Assembly: GCA_023053545.1 (NCBI GenBank)
Contig: JAKZAN010000001.1
Span: 5,786,565 to 5,850,564, forward strand
DNA: 64,000 nucleotides
Direction of reading: 5' to 3'
Origin: Lepidurus packardi
Lineage: Eukaryota; Arthropoda; Branchiopoda; Notostraca; Triopsidae
Made by a program: the position numbers and the translations under genes. This document shows positions 1 to 12,455 of the stretch, piece after piece (positions within the stretch are counted from its first letter, which is position 1; each line of letters begins with the position of its first letter). Below the pieces are notes generated by a model. The model worked only from the letters and a program-made list of their open reading frames with translations, made no database searches and was not told the origin of the DNA.

Positions 1-1
1 C

Positions 2-3000
2 AATTACCAGTGTCAAGCAGAAAACAGAGCGGGAGGCATCGCACACTCTGCACCCTTGCATGTTTTTGGTGGGTAAAATAGGGAACAAATGTCTCCTGGA
101 TTCTGTTACCTTCATTTGTGAATTGAATTACTATAGGAGCGCCGTACGTTCGACCAATGGGAAAGGTGCAAGCTGTAGCGAGTGGAAGATTTGAACTAAT
201 CTGCCCTGCAGCTGGCTACCCCATTGAAAGCATTGTCTGGGAAAAAGGTAAATATTTTTCTTTTCAAGTATTTTGCCTGACTCCCCAGGAAATAACTTGA
301 GTTGTTTACTTTGCACTAAAAGGAACAAAATCCTCCTGCATTAGGATAGTTTTACAGTTCTTTTTTTTACTTTTTGCGACGTACCGTTCCTGAGATAATG
401 GAAGTTAGCCTAGAAAGTGCCCGGGCATTTGAATGCCCTAAGGACTGTACGTGCACAGATAAAGACTGCACGTTACTTTTTTCCGCAAGAGCCGGCTTAG
501 AGTAACAAGCAATATGTCGTTAGAACCAGCCCTTTACTTGGAATCTAAATAGGCTAGAATGAGTTCAATGTTTTTAAACATATTTTTTAAAGTGAAGGGC
601 TGTACCGGAGTACCGGAGTTATCGTGTTTTTCTCTGGTTTTTAGTTTAGTTCTCTTAGTTTTTACAGTTGTTTTTTTTGCACTTTTTTATGACTTACCGT
701 TCCCGAGATAATTTAAGTTAACCTATGAAGCGCCCGGAGTGTTTTGGCACCCTAAGGCGACGGAGACTGTTCCTTATTTTGCTCCGCGAGTAACTGGGCT
801 TAGACTAACAAGCAATATATTGTTAGAACCAGCACTTAACGTGGATTATAAGTAGTCTAGAATTCAGTTGAAATGGTTTCAAGTACTTTTTTTAAACAAC
901 TAAACAGTATTTGGACTATCAGAGTTATCGTTCTTTCTCTGGAAAAGAAATTAATGAAAACGGATCTGTAATGGCTCGTTATTTTATTAAAAACCCAGAT
1001 GGACGTCAGTTGCCCACCAATTTACGTCAACGTGTTTTCCCCAATGCCACTTTGGTCATCGATCCCGTGGAAAGGCTTTCTGATAAAGGCACTTACCACT
1101 GTGAAGCGCGGAATCGCCAAGGGCATTCAGCCAAGCAGAGCGTTCATATCGACGTAATTGGTAAGTTCGCCTATTATCGCCACTTCCGCGATCTTCCTCC
1201 TTATTGCAGTAACCTTTTCCTTACTCACATTTTAATGGCCACCGTTAAGAATGACAGACAGAGGAAATTCATGTTGTTTCTCCCCATAACGAAATGAAAG
1301 GAAAAAAGAGACCATAATATTTTTTGCTCCACGTACTGTACTGTATATACAACTCCCAGATCCACCCCAAATCATGCCATTGTCGGTACCCATGGGACTT
1401 AATCTGGGGGACCGCTTGGCGTTGCAATGCGTCGTAACCAAAGGGGACTTACCCTTAGCGATAACTTGGGAAAAAGATGGCGCTTTGTTGGACAGTGTAC
1501 TGGACGCAGCCACGCGTTCCATTAACGCGTTCACCAGCTCTTTGTTCGTGGAAAGTCTCAATTTGGGACATGCTGGAATTTACACTTGCGTAGCTGCCAA
1601 TCATGCGGGGAAAGTTTCACAGTTAGTCAACGTTACGATTAATGGTACATTTCGTATAATCTTTTTTCCTTGCCCCAAACTTTATTTTCTCTTCGGTATA
1701 TGAAAGTCTTGTGAATTTTTCTGTCATCATCGTCAGTATGAGAATGAGAAACTGGAACTTTTTTTTTTGAGGAACAAGAGCAACCCAACATTATTCCGAC
1801 TTGTGGTTTTCCTTCGATATATTATGAGGGGCCCAGGTGTCTTTTTTCTCTTGGGGGGTTGGGGGGCATGTAAGCGATTCGGGCCACCCAAGAAAAAAAA
1901 ATTGGGGGGGGGGGGGGGGAAATGAGACTAATCTTGATATTTCTTTCTCTTTGTCTCGTCTTGATCCCTTACCTGGTACTCTCTGAACCCTTTTTGCACA
2001 TTTTTTTTTTGGCATGGAAACAATCTCGTGATGGGCACGGCACGTCTGTGGCGAATTTTCTTTTAATTTATTTTCTGGACCTTAATAATTATTAAAATTT
2101 TAAAAATTTTATTGACCAATTCCTTTCAACGAAAACCTTGTTATACCCTCATATTATTTTTGGGGGTTTTGTTTAACTTGCACTGGAAAAAAGTCCCACC
2201 TCGGATCTCACCCTTCAGTTTCCCCGATTTGACCCAAGGTTCCCGGGTACAGGTGTCATGTTCCGTGTACGAAGGCGACCCTCCGTTTACCTTTCAGTGG
2301 ATCAAAGACCAAAACCGTATCATGCCGGACAATACTGGGATAGGTTCACCTTTGCCTCACCTCCGGGTGACGGATTTCAACGAGTACTCCAGTATTCTCA
2401 CCATGGACCACGTCACTGCGGTCCATGATGGCCAATACACATGCGTGGCTAGCAACGCGGCCAGTCACGGCCAACATTCGGCTTATCTCAGAGTCAGTGG
2501 TAAGGATTTCACTCACAAAAATCACCCAGCCAGACCACACCAGCCATAAAAGTATAACGCATAGTCTATAAAAGGTTGACCGACACAAAAAATACAATTT
2601 TTGGTTCTTGTACTCCTGGCTTATAGAACTAAAAAAATAAAATTTTGATTTCTATTCCTTAGAAATTTTTCGCTCGATGCTTCGTTAATATAGAAAAAAT
2701 AATTACACGCACATATTTAAAATTGTTTTAAGAAAACGCAAAATGAAATTAATATTTGGAGCTTAAGAAAAATCAAAGTTTTGATTTTTGGTAGGTAACA
2801 TAATCAGCACATTATGGAATGCGTTTTTCTCTCTGCATGGATAACGTACTTGCCTGAAGCATGAAGTCCGCGAAGAATGTTGTTTGTAACATTGCATTTG
2901 GATGCGAATATTCCTTGGAGAGCATTTGAATCATTTTTCTGCCCAAGATGGGAGCATTTTTCTATATCTTATTGAGTTAGGTTAGCTTTAGCACGGGTTT

Positions 3001-5334
3001 AACATATTACTTCTGAACTATGTAGTGCCGCCTGAGTGGGTCATTGAGCCGAGAGATGTTCATGTTATGGCCGGTCATTCAGCGGAATTGAATTGTGCGG
3101 CCAAAGGCTTTCCCGAGCCCACCATCAATTGGAGATATACTTTAGGTGCATTTTTTTATTCAAATTCAGTCTTTATAGCGAAGAAGAAATTTGTGATTTT
3201 CTAATTTATTTTTATTTATTTACATTTCTTCGCAGACAAGTCAAAAGGTCAGTTTGGAAGTTTGATGGATTCCAGATTCCAAGTCGAGTCCAATGGAACT
3301 TTATTGATTCGCACCGTACTGAAAAACGACGAAGGCTACTATTTGTGCGAAGCACAGAATAGTATTGGGAATGGCTTAAGCAGTGTGATTTTGCTAACCG
3401 TAAACGGTAAAGTAAATTCGTTAATTTAATTGAGCCCATTTTCTTATATCTTATTGTATGTTAGCACCACCTAAAATTCTGAGTCATGAAACCAAAGTTT
3501 CAGTGAGGAAAAGCACAAAAGCGACAATCAAATGTGAAGTTCAGGGTGATTTACCCCTTTATGTACATTGGAAGAAGGACGGGATAAGTTTTGAGCCTTC
3601 CCATCGTGATAGGTGAGAACATTTCTTCTATTTCTCCCTTAAAAAATGGAAAGTTTTATGTTTACTTTTTCTTATGCGCATTCCTTAAAAACAAGCTCCG
3701 CCCTTTTTTACGTGTTGATCTGGGATGCCTTCCCTCCACTAGATAAAGCTATACAGATAAAGAAATACGGCGCTCTTGAGAAAAGGCGAAAAGTCTAGAT
3801 AAGCTAAACTAAGATATAGAAGGTACAGAAACGTTGTTTGTAGCCATTCGGGAACCAAACCCTCTTTGTACCAGGGCAATACTTTGTGAGTTACGAATGG
3901 CATGACTGGAGAGTGATAAAGTAAAACAGGGCCGGCCTTCCGGGCGGGCACTTTTCTTTCTTTTTTCTTTTTTTTTTTCTTCACCAAACACATTTTTTAT
4001 GATACCTATATTTAAAAAAGCATACAACCAGCTTAAACGTTCGGGGCAGGATCACTAAAAGTTTACTTGCCCTATGGGCAAAACGCCATCCCAAAAAAGT
4101 AAAAATAATACCTGATTGCTTTTAATATCTTTCGATTCAGTGCGAGGTACGAAATTCGGGAGAGACAATCCAAGGGCACTGTTTCGGAGTTAATGATAGC
4201 GAATGTCAATACCGATGACGGGGGGCATTACGAGTGCTGGACGAGTAACGCCCACGGGCAGGACCGTCTTGACTTTGAATTACAAGTGCAAGGTAAAAAA
4301 CTGATGTGGCATTGTAAATACAATTCCAAGTTGTGCTGATTTATTTATTTATTTTTTCTTCGAAGATATTCCCCAGAAACCCCAGGATTTGCGCTTACAA
4401 GAAGTCTCGTCTCGACATATTATGCTCGGATGGACCATTCCTCATGACGGCCATAGCCCCTTGACGGAGTTCGTCATATTTTACAAAAAATCTTCAGGTT
4501 GAATCGAAGAAACATCTAATATTATATCGACATGTTTTAAAGGGGGCGTTTTTGTAAACTAATTTCAGATGAAAGTTATCGACCTGAAACCATTCCTCCT
4601 AATCAATCATGGGGCGTGGTTACTGGGTTGCGTCCTGCAACCATGTACCATTTCTACGTGACTGCAGGGAACGCCGTGGGTAGCAGTGTACCTTCCGATA
4701 CGGTAACAGCCCTAACGGAGGAAGAAGCTCCTGCCGGGCCACCGGTAGAGGTCAGTGTGGGAGCAATGACGTCACGCGACTTAAGGGTGACCTGGTCCCC
4801 GCCTCAGTTAACCCTCCGTAATGGAGTAGTCATTGCTTATAGTATTGGGGTCAAAGAAGCGAGGTAAACATAAGAATAAAGAGTTCTTTTTAAGAGTTAA
4901 TCTAAATTATGAAGTTTTTCTTTGTTTTTCATCATCCAGTGACACGTCTGGGAAACCATATAATATTAGTGTGACCCAGATGGCGTTAGCGGAACGGATG
5001 GATTGGAGGTTAAGTGGATTGCGACCTTACACCCTGTACGCGGTAGTGGTTCAAGCATTCAATAGCAAAGGTCAAGGTCCTTTTAGCACGGAAGTTATGG
5101 CGCGTACCTTAGAAGATGGTAATTTTTTATTTAATTTCTTTTTCCTTTGTTTCTTGGTCATATTTTATGCGTTTGCCATATAGAAAATGAAAGTTTGCTT
5201 TGCCTCAAAGAAAAGAAATTGACTTTCTGATACAATTTCATAAGCGAATTTTATTAAACATTTTTGCAAGGAAAACAAATGACTTTCCAGAAAACCAAGT
5301 GAACGAAAGTTGATTTCCCTTTGATCGGCTAATC

Positions 5335-5368
<34 letters not shown>

Positions 5369-8300
5369 AACTAGCGCCTGATGGTCCTCCTCGAGAACTC
5401 GCTTGCGTAGCGTTGACCTCGCAAAGTCTGCAAGTGACATGGCAGGCTCCAGTAGCTAATCAGCGAAATGGGATCATTCAAGGCTACAAAATATTTTACG
5501 AACTGGTTCCTTCAGACTTGATTTACGGTAAGATCAATTTTCTTTTCATTTAAGTACACTGCTTGTATATATACTTTGTCTTTTAAAAAAATTCACTTAT
5601 AATGGAAAGTTTCTGAGCAGCATTTAATCATTGAATGTCAAATTTACTCAGAGCTGGTGGAAACAGAAGTTAAGATGACGTCCGAGTTGTCGGTGTACTT
5701 ATCCGGCTTAATGAAGTTCGCTAATTACAGTGTACAAGTATTAGCCTTTACGCGAATTGGGGATGGCATGATCAGTGCACCCATGCATTGCCTAACAGCC
5801 GAAGATGGTATTTTTTTAATTATCACTTTTTGATAAATTACTAGTTTTTTTACCATTAGATTGAACGGGTTTATAGTAATCTAACTTGCTTTAAATTGGT
5901 TTTAATTAGGCTGACTGTTATATAACTTGAGTTGTGTCTTAACAGTAAATTTTCTGTAGTACCGGATCCGCCAGCAGGGATTAAAGCCGTTATTAGCTCG
6001 CACGATGCGATTGTGCTTACGTGGCTATCGCCCAGCCAGGCGAATGGCCGGATTTTACGCTTCGCTGTCTTTATCCGCGAAATCGACTCTCAGGGCCAAG
6101 AAGTGACTTCGCAGAAGAAAACTATCCAAGCCCACATGTACCATTACGAAATGCGCGGACTGAGGAAAAGAACCAATTTCCTGTTCCAAGTATCTGCCTT
6201 TACCAAAGCAGGTGAAGGACCACGTTCTAATGGCATTAACCTGAACTTTGCTCCTTCAGATCGAGGTAATTGATTCAGTTTTATGTGAGTTTAACAACTT
6301 CTAAGCCGTTCATTACACTAGTATATGCCAATCTTGTGTTTCTCTCTTTGTAAATTTGATCTGCAGTCCCTGCTGCTATTGTGTCGATGGGAAGTACTGT
6401 CTTAATACCTTGGGAGTCCGTTATCCGTATTCCTTGTCTAACCGTGGGCGACGCTCCGTTGCAGATACGTTGGACTAAAAACGGTGGCCAAATCCTAACT
6501 GACTGGACTCAAGTGGTAATTTGTTCTTGTTTTCAAATTAATTTAGTTTCTTACAAAAATTATCTTTTCAAATTTGCCGGAGTAAAGAGTTCCATTACTG
6601 CTTCCAATAACGTGGGTACCAATTGGCTTGTAGTTGAGGGCCAGGAAAATAACTTAGGCAAGTCGCCCAACTTGCTCAGCAATGGAACGTTGTTTCTCTA
6701 CGTCACACAAGCGTCGGATTCGGGCAACTATTCGTGCGCGGCCAAGAATAAATTCGGCGATGATTTAGTTACATATTCTTTGACTGTTATGGGTGAGTTT
6801 TTATATGTTTAAGTTGGTCGAGGTGAACTTTTTAATCAAATCACCTTCTATAATTCAACTGTTTGACGAACTAGTTCCACCAGCGCCACCCATTCTGCAC
6901 TACGCCATTAGTGACTTCGGCTCAGTCAGCTTGCGTTGGTCAGTTGCAGAGCATTACAAGGTATACATTCTCAGACACAATTAGATCCAGAAACTAAAAA
7001 TTAAAACATTATTGGATAAAGGCATTAGAAAGCGAAAAGAATGATACGCTTTGATCATTGTAGGACGCTCATATTCACGGTTTTCTGATCAAGTACCGCC
7101 TGCGAGGATTGGAGCAGGTTTGGAAGGAAGAGAAGCTGTCTTTCACTACACGTGCCATGAAAATTGATCATTTAGTTTGCGGATCAGAGTACGAGTTCTT
7201 CCTAATGGCTTTCAACCGCATTGGTTCTAGCGAAGCTAGCGCGTTGGTGGTAGCCAAGACTAAAGGCAATCCGCCTCACTGGGTATCGAACCACGAAGAA
7301 TCCTTTGCCTTGTCTACGACCAGCATTACCTTGCATTTCCATGGCTGGGAAGATGGAGGATGTCCCATTCAGCAGTTTGTGATTCGGTATCGGTTAAAGA
7401 GCCAGTCTGATTGGATAGTAGGTACGGTTAGAGCCTCTAACTCTAAATTATGCCAATTTAATCAAAGTCTAATAGTTTAACGAATTTCTTCTTTACTTTC
7501 TAGCTGGAACTGAGACTCTCCCGCAGACCAGCTTTCTATTGGGAGGTTTATTGCCTAGTTCGGGGTATATTGTGCGCCTAACTGTTATTAACTCGGCGGG
7601 TAGTACGGACCGAGAGTACAGCTTGTCAACTAAAGCTTTAGGCATTGGTAGTTAAACACACGAAACCAGCTTGTTAAATATGAAAATCGTATTGTTTTTT
7701 ACGTCTGGTTTTATAGAGAATTCTCGGCCCATCTACAGAGAAGACAATTACGCGTTAGGACCGTTATTGTCTGATCCACGAATAGCTGTGCCGATCGCAA
7801 TATCGATCTTAGCATTGACCTTGACATCTGTTACAATAGGCATTCGGTTAAGGGCTCGTGAGTGTATTTTTTTGTTTCAGTGAAAAGGTTTCTAAATGGA
7901 AGTATGTGTTTGTTAGGACGACAGCAGCAGAGTTCACCTGATCCCAAACTGTACAATAGTTGCAGCAGCAACGAAGCACGTGAAGAAGCTGTATACGCGT
8001 CCATTGGGAAGCGAAGTCCCGCTAAAAGCACACTTAATCGTCATCAAGAGGGTACAAAAGTGCAAATAATCTTACGCTAAAATTTCTTTAAAGTTAGGTA
8101 ACATTTTACGAATTCTCATTAGATAATGAGGAGGTTTACCCATACGCCGTCTTTCCTACACCCAAATTGCCAGAGGCTGGCCCAAGTCCCAAAACTTTTA
8201 GGGCGTTTTTCTTTGATAAAAGCGAAGCTGCTGATTTGACTAACTTCGCTTCGCGGGTATAAGTTCTTTCATTGAAGTTATAAGTTAAAATTTTTTTTAT

Positions 8301-8786
8301 TCTTTTTAGCCAAACTCTGAGTATGAATACATTCATCCAGTGGGTCATCGTGACAGCGAGCAGCAACGACGTCCGAGACGCCCTTTACCTACAGCTTTTG
8401 CGCCCAAGCCACCGCAATTGCAGTCGAGGTTATCCGATTCGGATTCAGAATTGGAGCTGGCTGCCAATTCGACAACCGAGTCCGTAGCGCAGTTACATGC
8501 CTCGGCAGCAGCACAGGCCTTCCAATCGCAGTATGGACCTGCCCGAGCTGGAAATCGGCGCCAAGCACAACTTTCGTGGCATGCCCAGGAGACGTTGGCA
8601 ATGGTGGGAAAGGCTGAGCTTGTGGGTAAGGAGAGTAAAGGTATAACATTTACCTGCACCTGCTCTAATTTTGATAAACTAACTGAATAAGTTGGATTTC
8701 CTATTGTAGGGCAACAAACGAGTGACATGACACGCGAATGTTTGCCGAATCAAAAGACGTTTCCACGACGCTATCCCCCGCATTGA
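2..8786 (+). CDS. Dscam: Dscam-family cell adhesion receptor, 3' part (5' end outside window)
   Basis: Homophilic neuronal/immune surface receptor, type I membrane protein. Exons read by eye: 2-68, 137-247, 999-1160, 1360-1644, 2194-2499, 3026-3145, 3236-3406, 3465-3612, 4141-4292, 4366-4497, 4569-4863, 4940-5118, 5375-5527, 5652-5807, 5960-6265, 6367-6792, 6875-6960, 7064-7421, 7504-7647, 7717-7857, 7917-8051, 8123-8256, 8310-8625, 8710-8786, nearly all joined in phase 1. Domain order: end of an Ig (YQCQAENRAG), Ig6 (APYVRPMGKVQAVA, WEKDGRQLPTNLRQ), two Ig7-type domains, Ig8 (VPPEWVIEPRD), Ig9, four FN3, Ig10, two FN3 (second with GWEDGGCP), a transmembrane helix (about 7778-7846, VPIAISILALTLTSVTIGI) and a tail ending in RRYPPH. 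This Ig9-FN4-Ig-FN2-TM order is diagnostic of DSCAM. The pair of Ig7 exons recalls insect Dscam2, but paralogue assignment is inference. Confidence 0.93.
340..945 (+). repeat. Intronic tandem duplication, unit about 305 bp
   Basis: Inside the intron that splits Dscam Ig6 (248-998), about 340-643 and 650-945 are diverged direct copies. Shared landmarks in order are tttttacagtt, taccgttcc(c/t)gagataat, gcccgg, ccctaagg, acaagcaatat, gttagaaccagc and agttatcgt...tctctgg. No coding exon is recognisable in either copy. Confidence 0.7.
1360..1644 (+). other. Dscam Ig7-type exon, copy A
   Basis: A single 285-nt exon, phase 1 at both ends, encodes one whole Ig domain (PPQIMPLSVP at the start, ALQC and YTCVA for the cysteines, GDLPLAITWEKDG for the central Trp). 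Its acceptor follows tactcccag and its donor is gtacat. In DSCAM proteins exactly one Ig of this PPxIxPF type sits between the VRPM domain (Ig6) and the VPPxW domain (Ig8); here there are two. It may be an alternative to the exon at 2194-2499. Confidence 0.8.
2194..2499 (+). other. Dscam Ig7-type exon, copy B
   Basis: A 306-nt exon, again phase 1-1, encodes another complete Ig domain of the same class (VPPRISPFSFP, VQVSC, FQWIKD, YTCVAS). Its acceptor is weak: the bases before the AG are purine-rich (ggaaaaaag) with little pyrimidine tract, while the donor gtaagg is good. A 549-nt intron with a 16-base G run separates it from copy A. Either copy can be skipped without changing the frame. Confidence 0.78.
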
Positions 8787-10057
8787 GATGAAAGATATGA
8801 ATCAATTGCTGTTGAAGAAAGGGAGCCATCGTTGTTCCCCACTATTCTGATGAAGAACATTTATTGCAAGTTGGGAGTAGAGGAATACAGTGTTAAGCGG
8901 ACTATACAGAATTTACGAATTAAAAAATTTGTGTTTGAATTCCGTTTTGATTTAGTATGGTAAATTTGCGTTTGTTCGTATTCAGTTTGGGTTTATTATG
9001 ATAACGTTTTATCCATTTCGATTTCGTATTGTGGGTGAAAGTCTAGGATACATTCCGGAGGACGTTGACGGTTACCGAAAGACAAGTTTGTCAAGAGCTA
9101 CAAATCAAGTTTGCTGTGATGTTTCCTCCATCACGCATAATTACCTTGTTTTATGAGCTACTCAGGGACTTAAATTCGAATAACCGGCTCACTTTGCTTT
9201 GTAACATAGCGAGTTTGGCAGTATCCAAGATCTATGCTATATCAGAGGTTTGTTTACTTATTCTAAGCGAGAAAGTCAACAGTAACCATAGTAAAAGGCA
9301 TGGTAGCCAGCCTTCTCGCTCGCTTCTGCTACGTCACGAACAAAACTTTGCAAGTCAATAAGTTCTGCATGGTTCTTCAGTAAAACGTGCAAATACATTC
9401 GTCCTTTTTAAAATGATATTGAACGAAATAATCAAACAAATTGTGTGTGCATGATTTCGTAACTGTAATCCCTTCAGCAAATACTTATAATTTGAGCGTC
9501 TTTCTAAGCATTTGAATATATTCTGATAAAATGTTCTATATCACAACTAAATTAATTCCAATTTTGTTTCAAGGCAGTATAAGCGATAAGTTAGGTGCTA
9601 TACAGCACATTAGAAACAGGCTAGACAGTACTTAAATTACAGTTCAGGCAGCATTTCATGTGCACTTGATTTTTTACTTCATTTTGGCGATTAAAAAGTT
9701 TTGTGCGGCAGTTTACATTAAGGCTGACTAGGAAAAACTCGGACCTTAAACATGGGAATTAATTTCCTAAAACAATACGACAGTGGACTGAGCAAAGTAA
9801 TGGTGAGGACTCCATGGTACCATTAACGGTTCTGCTCAAAGCGCCATGGTCATAAAGAACTTGCACTGATGAACCCTTCATATATAACCGCATTTTTACT
9901 TTGCAAGTGAGTTGTGAACACAAAAGCTAGCAAGTTGAAGCCAGCAGCTAACAAAGATATAAAAATCTGTGATACTGTTATTTAGGATACAGAGGAAGAA
10001 ATGCTAATCCTGAATCGGCCAGCAGTCTAGTGAGCCCATTTTTTTACTGCTACCACA
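8787..10057. other. Dscam 3' flank and PEDS1 3' flank, no further gene seen
   Basis: The two genes converge here. The stretch is AT-rich and must hold both 3' untranslated regions. I see no convincing AATAAA on the plus strand and no recognisable protein; the open frame at 9065-9361 has no family signature. Confidence 0.5.
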
Positions 10058-11573
10058 TTATTGTTGTTTCTGGGCCCATTTGAAGTCGTCTGTCCTGGGT
10101 TTACAGCCAGTACATCTTTCGATAACAAACTCCAACGAACTCCAGAAATGCAATTTCTCCAGCGGCCAATTCAACCAACCAGTCGTTATGCAGAAATAAG
10201 TTTCATGAGGGGCCACGTGGTGAATGCGGTGATGGCGACGTGGTAAAATAATATGATTTTCTTGTAGCCAAAGCACAATACCCGGAAGACCGCTGTACGT
10301 ATGTGACCATTTGTGAATCTGAAAAAAAAATAATAATATATAATTTGAACTAGAATAAACTGTAAAAAACAATTATGTACTTGATTGGTCAACGAAATGA
10401 AAACTGCCAATAAAAATAGATAGGCACACCAGGCAAAGTTGGAGTCAAGGTCATGCTTACTGCCAGTCAGTAAAAAATACGCCAAACCAGCTAGCGGAAT
10501 TATAGGAGCCATAAAATTGTCCCCATTGGTTTCAATGAAATCGTGTCTAGTGATCGAAGTCGGATCAATATGGTGTTCCCGAAATGGACGAATAAATGCC
10601 TACGTAAAGGTCGAATTACTATATATTTCTAAGAAAATGCTAGCATGTAGAAATGTAAAAATATACATTAAAAAAACACTTCATATTAAGGTATTCAATA
10701 AAAAAAAATATTATTTATTCATTCTATTAAATTTCCTATTTACTTTCCCTACGATGGGCAATTCAACGGAACCCCATGTATCAGCTCCCCAGTGGACTAA
10801 ACCGGAAAGGAAATCCGCGGTGACGATGCCACAGAACCCCGAGAAGATAACCGTTGTTAGGTTGTCTGCCTTGAGATATCTCAAAATCAAGACTCCATCC
10901 AGGCAAATAAGAGTCAGACAGAAACACACGCTGATGATCTCTTGAATTCGCTTACCTATAGGCAAAACAAAGGTAAACAGAAAGAAAGTTTAAAGACGAA
11001 CGTGACTTTTCGCCGTTAAGCGTATTATTCGACCGATAAGCAATCGATAAGTGGTCATTCGGTTTAGCTGAGGCAACCCCGTATTATCTTTTTTGAGCGA
11101 AAGGATACCAGATCTTTCGGACGTCATACCAAGCGATATCTAGTCCCCAGCAACACCCCGATACTAAGTCATAAACTACACACCTCGGTTACACAACTTT
11201 AAATGTAGATTTTCCGAAAACCCACGCAAACAAGCTTGACTTGTCCCATGTAATCGATAATACTGTCTGCTATGGATTTTCCACTGTCATGTGTCACGGC
11301 TATTCAAAAATGGTTTATTATGTAATTTTCTTTCAACGCGGGAAATTAAATACAAAATAAGTAAATTTGTCATTTACCAGGGCTATAAAGTCGCGCCAAT
11401 TCTTGCGCTCCTTTATGGCAGGGACCCCAACGTGGCTTAAAGAGAGTTTTGTTTTCGTCCGACTCTTCTTCGCCAACAAAGGCATCGTTGGAATTCGGGT
11501 CGTCTTCGGTCATGGAATACTTGAGTATTTCATCTTCACTTTTTACAACGTCGGTAAACATGGCTAAGGCCAT
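10058..11573 (-). CDS. PEDS1: Plasmanylethanolamine desaturase (Kua/TMEM189)
   Basis: Makes the vinyl-ether double bond of plasmalogens in the ER membrane. Four exons on the minus strand: 11573-11378, 10955-10744, 10599-10381, 10318-10058, giving 295 residues (human about 270). The N-terminal tail is acidic, followed by GAQELARLYSPGK, then membrane segments. ADFLSGLVHWGADTWGS and the histidine-rich motifs REHHIDPTSITRHDF, HKWSH, RHHRIHH and HETYFCITTGWLN carry the di-iron ligands of this family. It ends KWAQKQQ, close to the vertebrate KWAQKIK. The start is the first Met of the frame; Met5 is an alternative. Its upstream side faces MRPL13, but a retrotransposon now lies between them. Confidence 0.95.
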
Positions 11574-11956
11574 TTTGCACGACTTAAGTTAACACAAGGG
11601 CTCAGTGAACGATTCGAGACTAATTGAAATAGAACTTCCTCGCATGGAATTTCCTGACGCATGACGGGATAGTGAACGACAAGCTTTTCCGGTCACACTA
11701 TGTGGTGCCCCCGGTTTGTTGCTCTCCCGCTAAGAAGACGACTTGAGCGTGCACTTGGGAGTTGGGTGTGGCCAATCCACTTGATCTATAACGGTGCATA
11801 TCAGCGGCGGCGCCGAAATTATCTGATTTGCCTTCACCTCATATGTAAAGCGCGCTGTTTATGAAAGAAAGAAAAGGCTTTTATGTATAACTTGTACTCA
11901 CTTGTACGAAACTATATTTGTGAAATTTACAAAAACTTACAGCGTATGAAATGTAT
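11574..11956. promoter_or_regulatory. PEDS1 upstream region, left part of a split intergenic promoter
   Basis: 383 bases between the PEDS1 start codon and the retrotransposon. With 17712-18011 on the other side it makes up the original roughly 680-bp space between the divergent genes PEDS1 and MRPL13. No TATA box or other clear motif was identified. Confidence 0.45.
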
Positions 11957-12194
11957 TGTAGCGAATGACCCTTTTGAAAACGTTGGTCTTGGTTAATTTG
12001 CATGTTTGGGAGTAAGTGGCGGATTCTTGGAGAATGGCAAGGTCAGGTCAATGAAGGACAAACGTTGAAAGAAGCATGTTCGCTAAGAAAGGGGTCGCCA
12101 AGTGGTATAAAAAGATACGCCAATGTACAGACGAGGCAGTTGGGTTTTAGACCAAGCAAAGGAATACAACATTGAAAAAAAACCATCCGTGACA
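11957..12194 (+). repeat. 5' LTR (238 bp)
   Basis: Starts TGTAGCGAATGACC and ends CCATCCGTGACA. It contains a TATA-like box TATAAAA at 12106-12112, a plausible core promoter for the element. It matches the 3' LTR without a difference by eye and is preceded by the target duplication GTAT. Confidence 0.95.
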
Positions 12195-12198
12195 AATT

Positions 12199-12217
12199 TG
12201 GTGTCAGGAGTGGGATT
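12199..12217 (+). other. Primer-binding site, tRNA-Leu type
   Basis: TGGTGTCAGGAGTGGGATT lies four bases after the 5' LTR. Its complement ends TCCTGACA-CCA, matching the 3' end of animal tRNA-Leu (CAG-type), so leucine tRNA is the likely primer for minus-strand synthesis. Confidence 0.8.
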
Positions 12218-12455
12218 TGGATAGATTCATCGGTGGTCAGTAGCGACAATCTCTTAAAACAGGTAGCAAGAGTCCTGGCATTAAAGGGTTCTGTATTGGA
12301 TCTTGAAAAAACGTACAAAGCTGACCATGTGGCGAGCGTCTTAAATTGCTTTGGAAACAGATCACAGTCCCTTTATAGTCCTGCTTGCTGGAACCTTGGC
12401 GAACAACCCTTATTCCTTTCAAGAAAGCTAACTCCACCGTCCAGAATCATCCAAA

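Noticed and set aside
4767-4774. Perfect CRE palindrome in a Dscam exon
   Set aside because: It lies in coding sequence (AMTSRD) and is best explained by codons; not counted with the PKA cluster.
9065-9361. 98-codon frame downstream of Dscam
   Set aside because: No family similarity, and it lies in the expected 3' untranslated region.
10439-10945. 168-codon plus-strand frame opposite PEDS1
   Set aside because: It runs antisense across PEDS1 exons 2-3 and their intron and has no family signature; the minus-strand exons explain the region.
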